Shown here piece after piece: positions 1 through 5,571 of a stretch of DNA of 7,753 bases. Numbering within the stretch: position 1 is the stretch's first letter; every line of letters starts with the position of its first letter. The stretch spans positions 1 to 7,753 of the forward strand of contig JBJOQZ010000041.1 of assembly GCA_046049705.1 (NCBI GenBank), read 5' to 3'. Made by a program: the position numbers and the translations under genes. This stretch comes from DALYDD01 sp046049705. Lineage in GTDB: Bacteria; Patescibacteriota; Minisyncoccia; Phycocordibacterales; CAIZLB01. The notes beneath the pieces were generated by a model. It worked only from the letters and a program-made list of their open reading frames with translations. It had not been told where the DNA came from and searched no databases.

Positions 1-264
1 GGCAAGGTATGTAGTACGTCATACCAAGATCCAACATCGCTTGACCCTAAAAGCGAATATTTTGAAAAGAATAAGAAAATTGTGTGGAATACGATCGATA
101 TTCAGTTTAATAAAAAATGTAAAAAAATAGTTACGCTTGCAGATATGAAAAAAGACAAGGTTTTGACGGATATGGTAGTTTTGCGTAAAGGATCTCGTCT
201 ATCAATTCAGCCAGTTGAAGAAAAAGATTTTATGCATATTTTAAAATTGTCTGCGGGTATATAG
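1..264 (+). CDS. EVE domain-containing protein, C-terminal part (5' end outside window)
   Basis: The frame is open from base 1 to a TAG stop at 262-264, giving 87 residues with no start inside the window that fits a full protein; the GTG at 82 lies in the middle of the domain. The fragment matches the C-terminal part of the EVE domain (PUA/YTH-like fold, formerly DUF55). A DPTSLDP-K-S-EYF segment near residues 11-22 is followed by a beta strand starting WNTIDIQF, then TLADMK, and then the typical LRKGSRLSIQPV segment about 20 residues before the end. EVE proteins are small soluble proteins; the family fold binds modified bases in nucleic acid, and some members recognise modified cytosine. The ligand of this one cannot be told from the fragment. 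Family members are about 140-150 residues, so roughly the first 55-60 are missing. The domain call is firm; the cellular role is unknown. Confidence 0.88.
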   Translation, partial: GKVCSTSYQDPTSLDPKSEYFEKNKKIVWNTIDIQFNKKCKKIVTLADMKKDKVLTDMVVLRKGSRLSIQPVEEKDFMHILKLSAGI

Positions 265-301
265 GTCAGTAATTGATCGTCTTTCAAAATCTGTAATAAG
301 T

Positions 302-330
302 TTGACCTCCGCGACGAGCACGGAGGTCAA
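302..330. terminator. Perfect 10-bp hairpin after the EVE gene
   Basis: The arms TTGACCTCCG (302-311) and CGGAGGTCAA (321-330) are exact reverse complements around a 9-base loop. The hairpin begins 38 bases after the EVE stop codon. The tail on the plus strand is only weakly T-rich (TTGTAAT), so this is either a modest intrinsic terminator or an mRNA 3'-end stabilising hairpin. The other strand has a similarly imperfect A/T-rich flank, so it could also serve the small minus-strand ORF ending at 344. Confidence 0.6.
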
Positions 331-343
331 TTGTAATATGCTG

Positions 344-481
344 CTATCTGCCGTGGTACCATATTTTAGCTTCGGTAGGGTCACTGGGTATTTGCTCTTG
401 ATTTTCTTTCGGAGCATACTTTAGAGACCAAAGAAAGCGTAGTATCAATGCGGCAACGAGAATGCATGGCAATATGGGCAT
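344..481 (-). CDS. Possible 45-residue single-helix membrane protein
   Basis: An ATG at 481 opens a 45-codon frame ending in TAG at 344-346. The product starts MPILPCILVAALIL and has a hydrophobic segment at about residues 2-17, then a hydrophilic tail rich in Lys, Glu, Gln and Pro ending WYHGR. This layout resembles a small membrane-anchored peptide. The frame extends upstream to a TTG at 577, but the added residues look like translated promoter DNA, so the ATG is preferred. A weak AGAAG lies 4-8 bases before the ATG. A promoter-like pair sits about 65 bases further upstream. I recognise no family. A chance frame is quite possible. Confidence 0.33.
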   Translation of the reverse strand: MPILPCILVAALILRFLWSLKYAPKENQEQIPSDPTEAKIWYHGR

Positions 482-546
482 AATGTCTTCTGGTTGATGT
501 GATGAAAACGAAAGGGCTCGATTTCTATATAAAATATATACCTTAT

Positions 547-577
547 ATTTTATCTGTCCAGCATATCGTACTATCAA
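547..577 (-). promoter_or_regulatory. Possible minus-strand promoter for the small ORF
   Basis: Reading the minus strand, TTGATA (577-572) is followed after 17 bases by GATAAA (554-549) or after 19 bases by TAAAAT (552-547). Transcription would start near 540, giving a leader of about 60 bases before the ATG at 481. The region is AT-rich, so chance matches are expected. Confidence 0.28.
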
Positions 578-593
578 TTACTATCCATACACG

Positions 594-622
594 TTTTCAA
601 AAATTGCATTTTGCTATATGAT
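594..622 (+). promoter_or_regulatory. Likely promoter of the DUF805 gene
   Basis: TTTTCA (594-599) and TATGAT (617-622) are spaced by 17 bases, with four and five matches of six to the sigma-70-type consensus. The start site would fall near 629, leaving a leader of about 11 bases before the ATG at 640. An AAGAAG (624-629) upstream of the ATG is a weak Shine-Dalgarno candidate, but it would lie at the very 5' end of such a transcript. Confidence 0.42.
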
Positions 623-639
623 TAAGAAGAATATTAATT

Positions 640-1434
640 ATGGATACTAAATCATCTTCACAGATAAGGCATAATATCCCTGATAAGGGATTGCTCAACC
701 TTATCAAGCAAAAACTAGAGGTGAATACACCAGCTAAAGCTATACATGATATGCTTTTGCGAGCCGGTTTTGACGAAGAAGAAATTGTGCATGCAATAGA
801 ATACGCTCAAAGAGAGGACAAAACTGCTCATCAGAGAATTGTAGCTGAAAATGATTTTCTGCCACCACTTAAAAAAATCGGGAATAAGATTGAGAGTAGG
901 GTGTCTAGCCTCGACGATCGTATCACTGAAGTTATCACTGCAGCAGTACACCATAGAGGTCTTTTTTCAGGTCGACTGAGAAGGAAAGATTTTATTGTTG
1001 GCATGTTATTTTTCTTTGGTTTAGGATTTATATTCTTTACTATTATCCTTACTTGGATACAGCAATTGTTTCCAGAGTTTTGGGCTGATATACAGTTTGT
1101 TATATCCCAAGACACATATGGTTCAGTCCTCGTATTTATTCCATTTATATTTGCACCAATTACCGTCATGATGTTGTCTTTAGTAGCAAGGCGCTTACAT
1201 AATCTTGCATTGCCTGGATGGATATCAGCATGCTACCTCTTGGCATTCATTTCACCATTTGGTGATTTTGGCGGACCTACACTTCTTGGTATGCATGTTG
1301 TACTTCTAACACTGTTTATTGTTTTACTGTCTAAAAAAGGACACCCTGCACCAAATAAACATGGTGTACATCCACCGAGTACAGGATCAATTTTTGAACG
1401 TGTACTTGGGTACGAAAGAAAGCGTGTTCAATAG
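640..1434 (+). CDS. DUF805 family membrane protein with N-terminal helical domain
   Basis: This 264-residue protein has two parts. Residues 16-57 form a compact helical unit (LLNLIKQKL ... AIHDMLLRAGF-EEEIVHAIEYA) resembling the UBA-like helical motif often fused to membrane domains in Patescibacteria. A charged linker (58-106) follows. The rest is DUF805-like: GRLRRKDF at 111-118 before the first membrane helix (118-140), a second helix (162-182) running into the family signature ARRLHNLALPGW (183-194), then hydrophobic segments near 195-207 and 214-231, and a closing GHPAPNKHG (234-242) like the G-x-PGPN-xxG of the family. DUF805 proteins are inner-membrane proteins of unknown function. ATG 640 is preferred because it follows a good promoter by a short leader. 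The gene is first in the plus-strand block, 17 bases before the next. The domain call is strong; the role is unknown. Confidence 0.82.
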   Translation: MDTKSSSQIRHNIPDKGLLNLIKQKLEVNTPAKAIHDMLLRAGFDEEEIVHAIEYAQREDKTAHQRIVAENDFLPPLKKIGNKIESRVSSLDDRITEVITAAVHHRGLFSGRLRRKDFIVGMLFFFGLGFIFFTIILTWIQQLFPEFWADIQFVISQDTYGSVLVFIPFIFAPITVMMLSLVARRLHNLALPGWISACYLLAFISPFGDFGGPTLLGMHVVLLTLFIVLLSKKGHPAPNKHGVHPPSTGSIFERVLGYERKRVQ

Positions 1435-1436
1435 TG

Positions 1437-1445
1437 TGATATACT
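1437..1445 (+). promoter_or_regulatory. Extended -10 element just before the 117-residue gene
   Basis: TGATATACT at 1437-1445 matches the extended -10 form TGnTATAAT with one mismatch. It starts three bases after the upstream stop codon and ends six bases before the ATG at 1452. A transcript starting 6-7 bases downstream would begin at or next to the ATG, giving a leaderless mRNA. I see no convincing -35 element, which extended -10 promoters can lack. Confidence 0.48.
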
Positions 1446-1451
1446 TTTTAT

Positions 1452-1805
1452 ATGTCATCTTTACTTCAAGCCGATATTTTCTTTTTTATTACTACTATCG
1501 CAGTTATTGTATTGCTCATCATGGCGGTAGTGATAGGGTATTTTGTATTTAAAGTGGTGAGACATGCAGAGTATATTGCAAAAAAGATTCGAGATGAAAG
1601 TGATCATATTTCAGATGATATTGCATACTTACGAGCAAATATTAAGGAAAAAGTTACCCATGCTGGTTTTGGACTAGGAGGGGTATTTCGTATGATATCA
1701 AGTGTATTTAGCCGGACTCAATCAAAGACAAAAGAACCTCGTAAGACCAAATCTCGACCTGCGAAGGCTTCAAAAGAGTCTTTCGATGACGAAGGGCTAG
1801 AGTAG
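1452..1805 (+). CDS. Small single-helix membrane protein with basic C-terminal tail
   Basis: This 117-residue protein has one long hydrophobic helix at about residues 8-34, then an amphipathic charged helix (36-68, HAEYIAKKIRDESDHISDDI...), a glycine-bearing patch (72-77), and a Lys/Arg/Ser-rich tail (89-109) ending in an acidic stretch (FDDEGLE). By the positive-inside rule the tail should be cytoplasmic and the short N-terminus outside. The helix after the membrane segment could form a coiled coil and oligomerise. I recognise no named family with certainty; it loosely recalls DUF948-like bitopic proteins. ATG 1452 is chosen because it begins just before the hydrophobic segment and directly follows a strong -10 element. 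There is no Shine-Dalgarno sequence. The function is unknown. Confidence 0.74.
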   Translation: MSSLLQADIFFFITTIAVIVLLIMAVVIGYFVFKVVRHAEYIAKKIRDESDHISDDIAYLRANIKEKVTHAGFGLGGVFRMISSVFSRTQSKTKEPRKTKSRPAKASKESFDDEGLE

Positions 1806-1822
1806 GGGGTAAATCAAATCTC

Positions 1823-1831
1823 TGGTATACT
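1823..1831 (+). promoter_or_regulatory. Extended -10 element upstream of the 160-residue gene
   Basis: TGGTATACT at 1823-1831 has the same form as the element before the previous gene. A start near 1838 would give a leader of about 39 bases. Further -10-like matches follow (TATAGT 1838-1843, TATATT 1849-1854, TATATT 1863-1868); the last ends eight bases before the ATG and could give a near-leaderless transcript. A 6-bp inverted repeat (1828-1833 with 1839-1844) overlaps the first two and might be an operator or chance. Confidence 0.4.
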
Positions 1832-1876
1832 ATTAGGTATAGTAAAGATATATTAATCGATTTATATTTCCATTTT

Positions 1877-2359
1877 ATGGCTCAAAAAAACAATTCAGCG
1901 AAATCTACTAAAGCAGCATCTACACCTAAGTCTGCACCGGGCGCAGGGTCAAAATCTGCAGGAACAAATAAGCATGTGGGAGTAGCAGTACTAGGAGGTT
2001 TGGCTGCAGCTGCAGCAATTGGCGGATATTTTCTATATAACAATGCAGAAGCAAGAGCTCAGGCTAAAAAGAAGATGAAATCTGTCAGAGGTTGGATGGT
2101 AAAGGCAAAAGGGGAAGTGCTTGAAAAAATTGAAAAAATAAAAGATGTAAATGAAGGTGTATATCACAATGTTGTCGACGCTGTTATGTCTCGATATGGT
2201 AAATTGAGCAGTATTGATACATCTGAAGTTGCTAAGCTCACAAAGGAACTTAAGACGCACTGGAAATCAATTCAAAAAGACTTAAAGCAGAGTGGAAAGA
2301 TCATCGGTACTACAGTTAAAAAGGTGGCAAATGAAACCAAAAAAGCAGCAACAAAGTAA
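1877..2359 (+). CDS. Hypothetical single-helix membrane protein with Lys/Ala-rich N-terminal tail
   Basis: This 160-residue protein starts with a low-complexity, positively charged tail (residues 1-32, rich in Lys, Ala, Ser, Pro and Gly). One Gly/Ala-rich hydrophobic helix follows (about 34-54, ending GGYFLY), then a long, charged, mostly helical region (56-160) with a KKKMK cluster at 64-68 and Lys repeats to the end. The segment from WMVKAKGEVLEKIEKIK to the HWKSIQKDL region (73-136) looks like paired helices, possibly a coiled coil. It recalls YtxH-like or apolipoprotein-like membrane proteins, but I would not assign it to them. The gene lies 71 bases after its neighbour behind its own promoter candidates, without a Shine-Dalgarno sequence. 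Its last 29 bases overlap the next gene in another frame. The function is unknown. Confidence 0.75.
   Translation: MAQKNNSAKSTKAASTPKSAPGAGSKSAGTNKHVGVAVLGGLAAAAAIGGYFLYNNAEARAQAKKKMKSVRGWMVKAKGEVLEKIEKIKDVNEGVYHNVVDAVMSRYGKLSSIDTSEVAKLTKELKTHWKSIQKDLKQSGKIIGTTVKKVANETKKAATK
2321..2327 (+). promoter_or_regulatory. Shine-Dalgarno-like site deciding the methyltransferase start
   Basis: AAGGTGG lies three bases before the ATG at 2331, with its AAGG part six bases before it. It sits inside the 3' end of the upstream coding sequence. It supports ATG 2331 over the GTG at 2292 and suits translation from within an operon transcript. Confidence 0.42.
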
Positions 2360-3284
2360 ATCAAAATCTTTTACTGATAAATCGGCAAAAGATAGTCGAC
2401 GTGCAAAAGATAGTATTTCACATAGTTCACAAAAAGAGACTTCGTGGGGAGGTGTTGCCTTTTGGTATGATGAATACCTAAAGCAGGAGGACACTTATCA
2501 ATCAAAGGTAATCTGGCCAAATCTAGAACGGATTATTCTCGATGTGCCAAGAGGTGTAGAGCAAGGTGGTTTACAAAGCCCGGGTGGTAAAGCAAAGGCT
2601 AAGTTATGTGATATAGCATGTGGACAAGGTCATTTTGCTTACCTCTGTTCGCAAAAAGGCTATGATGTTACAGGTATTGATATTTCAAAAGAATTAATCT
2701 CATTTGCAAGACAGGCAACGGAAAAGATTAAAGAAGAACAAAAATCAAAATATGATTCTAAGTCAGATATTTCTGTCCCTGAATTTCATGTAGCACCTTC
2801 ACATGATATGTCTATGGTTTCAACTGCCAGTATGGATATAGTGACCTGTGTCTTAGCGCTCCAAAATATAAAATTGCTCGATGAGACATTTCAGGAGGCC
2901 GCACGAATGCTTAAAAAAGGAGGAAGATTTATCTTCGTATTGAATCATCCAAGTTTTAGAATTCCTCAGTTTTCAGATTGGATATATGATCAAAAAAAGC
3001 AGGTGGAATCTCGTACTGTGGCAAAATATCTCCAGGAAGCAACTATTAAAATCGATATGAATCCAGGGGAGAGTCGAGAAATAAAGAAAGTGTACACAGT
3101 ATCCTTCCATCGACCTTTGCAAACATTTATCAAGTTATTGGCAAAACATGGGTACATGGTCAAGAAACTAGAAGAATGGGCTTCACATAAGCGTGTTGCA
3201 GAAGGCCCTCAAAGGGACGCTTTAAATCTAGCTAAAAAAGAAATCCCAATGTTTATGTGTATTGAGGCAATAAAAGCGGTATAA
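2331..3284 (+). CDS. Class I SAM-dependent methyltransferase
   Basis: From ATG 2331 the product is 317 residues. Residues 1-37 are a Lys/Ser/Gln-rich, probably disordered tail. The fold starts at SWGGVAFWYDEYL (38-50). The SAM-binding glycine motif is DIACGQGHFA (94-103), followed by the acidic strand end VTGIDIS (113-119) with Asp117 placed to hold the ribose. VTCVLALQNI (171-180) and the LKKGGRFIFVLNHPSF strand (194-209) are the later methyltransferase motifs. The C-terminal third (residues 210-317) is likely the substrate-recognition cap. The order matches Methyltransf_11/25-type enzymes acting on small molecules, lipids or proteins; the substrate cannot be named. The start overlaps the upstream gene by 29 bases, implying coupled expression. 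A GTG at 2292 would add 13 residues but deepens the overlap and lacks a ribosome site. No other Met occurs before residue 160, so a start after the overlap is unlikely. Confidence 0.86.
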   Translation: MKPKKQQQSKSKSFTDKSAKDSRRAKDSISHSSQKETSWGGVAFWYDEYLKQEDTYQSKVIWPNLERIILDVPRGVEQGGLQSPGGKAKAKLCDIACGQGHFAYLCSQKGYDVTGIDISKELISFARQATEKIKEEQKSKYDSKSDISVPEFHVAPSHDMSMVSTASMDIVTCVLALQNIKLLDETFQEAARMLKKGGRFIFVLNHPSFRIPQFSDWIYDQKKQVESRTVAKYLQEATIKIDMNPGESREIKKVYTVSFHRPLQTFIKLLAKHGYMVKKLEEWASHKRVAEGPQRDALNLAKKEIPMFMCIEAIKAV

Positions 3285-3285
3285 T
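3280..3285 (+). promoter_or_regulatory. Consensus -10 element overlapping the methyltransferase stop codon
   Basis: TATAAT at 3280-3285 is a perfect -10 hexamer. The methyltransferase TAA stop (3282-3284) lies inside it, and it ends seven bases before the ATG of the CAP gene at 3293. The expected start site falls on or next to that ATG, which predicts a leaderless mRNA. No good -35 is visible at 16-18 bases; the best at 18 (TGTGTA, 3256-3261) is poor. Confidence 0.45.
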
Positions 3286-3292
3286 ATATAGT

Positions 3293-4309
3293 ATGTTTAG
3301 GGCTTTTATCCGACCATTAGTACTCCTCCTCATATTTTTTATCGCGCTGTATGTATTGCGTGGGCCCCTTCGAAATACTGATGAAAACTTCGCTTTATTT
3401 CGTACCCAATACATTTCACCTGTTGTTTCTTATGTGAAAAATATTTGGAATTCAGCTTCAACCACTAGTATCTTAATGCCAGGTATGCAAAATGATTCTA
3501 TAATTCCAGGTACCGGCACCACATCTGCTACAGATTTGAAACAAGAAGTGTCGAATCCTCAGCCGATTGTATCATTGCCAAATCTTCAATCAAATATAAA
3601 GCCAGTTATTTCAAGTACTGGAAATGAAGTTACAGCTGAGATATCTCGATTGAGTATCTCAGGTATTCTCAATGAAACAAATGAAGAGCGGACGAATAAG
3701 CAATTGCCTAAGTTAAGGATCAATGCACAGCTCAATAAAGCAGCAGAATCTAAGTTGCAGGATATGTTTACTCAACAATATTTCCAACATGTCTCACCTA
3801 CAGGAGTAAGTGTCTCTGATCTGATCCGAAAAGCTGGATATGAGTATATTGTCGTCGGGGAAAACTTGGCATTAGGAAACTTCGGAGGTGACCCTCAGGT
3901 GGTTTTGGCATGGATGAATTCTCCAGGGCATAAAGCAAATATTCTCGATCCTCGATTTCAAGAGATTGGTATCGCAGTTGGGAAAGGGTTATACAATGGT
4001 AAAGAACAATGGATAGCCGTACAACAATTTGCCAAGCCTCTTTCTTCTTGTGCAAGCCCTAATCCAGAGTTGAAAGATAAGATTGCACAGCATACTTCTT
4101 CGCTAGCTTCTCTCGAAACAGATATTACAACCATGAAGTCAAATATCGATAAGATGCAATCGAGTGATATTCTGTATGCACCTACTGTTGAACAATATAA
4201 TCTGAAAGCAAATGATTATAATACTCGACTTGAAGGGTTGAAAGATGAGATCAATACCTATAATGAACAAGTAAGGACATTTAATAGTTGTGCGGGGCTG
4301 GTACACTAA
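3293..4309 (+). CDS. Membrane-anchored extracellular CAP-domain (SCP/YkwD-like) protein
   Basis: This 338-residue protein begins with Arg3 and Arg7 and a hydrophobic helix (about 8-23), a signal anchor or uncleaved signal peptide. A Ser/Thr/Pro/Gly/Asn-rich linker follows (about 50-110). The CAP domain spans about 122-248: a helix with LNETNEER (126-133), FQHVSPTG (164-171) with His166, VGENLA (188-193) with Glu190, and AWMNSPGHKANILDPRFQEIGIAVG (206-230) with His213. His166, Glu190 and His213 are the expected cavity residues. Residues 256-331 form a charged helical region, probably a coiled-coil hairpin, flanked by the protein's only cysteines, Cys253 and Cys333. The CAP fold is seen in secreted bacterial proteins with mostly unknown activity. 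The gene starts eight bases after the methyltransferase, has no Shine-Dalgarno sequence, and ends overlapping the transporter tail to tail. The domain call is strong; ligand and role are unknown. Confidence 0.9.
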   Translation: MFRAFIRPLVLLLIFFIALYVLRGPLRNTDENFALFRTQYISPVVSYVKNIWNSASTTSILMPGMQNDSIIPGTGTTSATDLKQEVSNPQPIVSLPNLQSNIKPVISSTGNEVTAEISRLSISGILNETNEERTNKQLPKLRINAQLNKAAESKLQDMFTQQYFQHVSPTGVSVSDLIRKAGYEYIVVGENLALGNFGGDPQVVLAWMNSPGHKANILDPRFQEIGIAVGKGLYNGKEQWIAVQQFAKPLSSCASPNPELKDKIAQHTSSLASLETDITTMKSNIDKMQSSDILYAPTVEQYNLKANDYNTRLEGLKDEINTYNEQVRTFNSCAGLVH

Positions 4310-5541
4310 TCCTCCTTAATCAAAAACGCATATCTGACACCGATAAACATAATACAACCAAGTACTAAGAACATTTGATTAAACGGTAAAATAAGCAATG
4401 AAAGACCGACAAGAGGCGGAATTAAGAGGTAAGGTATAGTCCTAGTCATTCTAAACAAACTAATAAAGCCTGAGTTTGTTGGACTTATATGGCGATAAAA
4501 ATAACTCTCACTAGACACTTCTACAAAAGCTGCGCCAATATGAGCGACAAATAAAATAAGTATCCATGCCAACATACTTGGAGTAGTTATAAAAGGTTGA
4601 ATGATTGTGGCAACAGAGATAATTAAAAAACCAAAGATGAGCAGTGATTTTTCTTGGTGTTTTTGATCTTGTAGCTTCCCAATCATACGCTGGAAAAGTA
4701 CAAAAGGAAGAAGCATGGAACTTAAGATAATACCGACTTGATTCCATGTAAATCCAATGTGATTATGCAGATAGATGGGTATGTAAACAACGCTCCATGC
4801 AAAGTATAGATTTAAGAGAAGGCGGTCTGCAAAAACATCAAAGATATTTTTATTACTGTAAAACTTTTGAATTGTCTCTCGTACATTCATTTTCGGATAT
4901 TCTGGATCTTTGAAATCAGAAAAATAAGCCTTGAGGATGATAGTGAAAGGAATAAGAAATACTGCAGCGATTATGTAGATCTTCCAGTATCCAACTTTAT
5001 AAAGTTGAGACAGCAGAGTCTCTCCTGCAGCACGAAAATGTGAATTGTCATTGGTAAGTATTAGGCCTGCGATAAATGGTGTGATGACAGGTGGAATATT
5101 CCACATTGTGAGAAACATTCCGCGCATAGACCCCATTTGATCCTTTGTACTATACTGCTCTAAAAGCATATCAAGACAATACATAAGCACTGAACTTACT
5201 GCCATATGCAAAAAGAAAGCTAAAATCGCAATTATAGGATGGAGTGGAAAGGCTAATAAAATAAGAGATAGAGCCTCAAGAGCAACTATGCCAAAAGTCA
5301 TATTAATAAGGCCGTGCTTTCGAAGTAACTTTGGAGCTGAAAGGAGTAGGCTGATATTTAGTATCGCACCACAGGCAAATATAATACTGACAAATTTTTC
5401 ACCCACAAATGCTGTGATGTATGAAGAATTGATGAAGTAAATAAAGAAAAAATGAAACGATACGATGAATACTGAAGCAAAGATCATAAGAACAGCATCC
5501 AATCTTGATGTCCTTGTTAATTTAGATAAGAGTTTTTCCAT
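4306..5541 (-). CDS. MFS-type membrane transporter
   Basis: From the ATG at 5541 the product has 411 residues and about 12 hydrophobic helices in two groups of six. A long charged loop in the middle (PEYPKMNVRETIQKFYSN, about residues 214-231) is as expected for the major facilitator superfamily. Motif A after helix 2 is degenerate (SAPKLLRKHG, about 68-77); its counterpart after helix 8 is clearer (GKLQDQKHQEK, about 288-298). The substrate is not apparent; the family includes sugar, drug and peptide carriers, and none can be favoured. A GTG at 5571 would add ten residues but abuts the terminator hairpin and lies in promoter-like DNA, so the ATG is preferred. The stop TAG (4306-4308) overlaps the CAP stop codon. 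RNase J lies upstream on the same strand but is separated by a terminator, so this gene is probably transcribed alone. Confidence 0.82.
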   Translation of the reverse strand: MEKLLSKLTRTSRLDAVLMIFASVFIVSFHFFFIYFINSSYITAFVGEKFVSIIFACGAILNISLLLSAPKLLRKHGLINMTFGIVALEALSLILLAFPLHPIIAILAFFLHMAVSSVLMYCLDMLLEQYSTKDQMGSMRGMFLTMWNIPPVITPFIAGLILTNDNSHFRAAGETLLSQLYKVGYWKIYIIAAVFLIPFTIILKAYFSDFKDPEYPKMNVRETIQKFYSNKNIFDVFADRLLLNLYFAWSVVYIPIYLHNHIGFTWNQVGIILSSMLLPFVLFQRMIGKLQDQKHQEKSLLIFGFLIISVATIIQPFITTPSMLAWILILFVAHIGAAFVEVSSESYFYRHISPTNSGFISLFRMTRTIPYLLIPPLVGLSLLILPFNQMFLVLGCIMFIGVRYAFLIKED

Positions 5542-5545
5542 GGCA

Positions 5546-5562
5546 AGTATAAGAATATTGTA
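5546..5562 (-). promoter_or_regulatory. Candidate -10 elements for the transporter gene
   Basis: On the minus strand TACAAT (5562-5557) and TATACT (5551-5546) lie 15 and 4 bases before the ATG at 5541. Either would give a very short leader or none. No Shine-Dalgarno sequence is present and no clear -35 is spaced correctly. Their position just after the hairpin, outside the RNase J transcript, supports a separate transporter promoter. Confidence 0.38.
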
Positions 5563-5571
5563 GTGAGGCAC

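Larger units (their letters stand above)
265..639. other. 375-base spacer between the EVE and DUF805 genes
   Basis: No convincing plus-strand gene lies here. It contains the hairpin at 302-330, a doubtful small membrane ORF on the minus strand (344-481), an AT-rich stretch at 531-580 with promoter-like elements for the minus strand, and the likely promoter of the DUF805 gene at 594-622. It is the longest non-coding stretch of the window and separates two transcription units. Confidence 0.6.

Noticed and set aside
715..1169. Minus-strand open frames inside the DUF805 gene
   Set aside because: They are opposite a gene with a clear domain signature and show no domain or start signal of their own.
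1319..1552. Plus-strand frame spanning the DUF805/117-residue gene junction
   Set aside because: It overlaps two better-supported genes and its aromatic-rich product is typical of reading AT-rich DNA out of frame.
2292..2330. GTG at 2292 as the methyltransferase start
   Set aside because: It would deepen the overlap with the upstream gene to 68 bases, has no ribosome-binding site, and adds 13 residues outside the fold; ATG 2331 follows AAGGTGG.
3798..4055. Minus-strand 85-codon frame inside the CAP domain
   Set aside because: It is antisense to the most conserved part of a recognisable domain, with no independent support.
5542..5571. GTG at 5571 as the transporter start
   Set aside because: It touches the terminator hairpin and the ten added residues are encoded by DNA that looks like -10 elements; the ATG at 5541 begins an ordinary N-terminal region.
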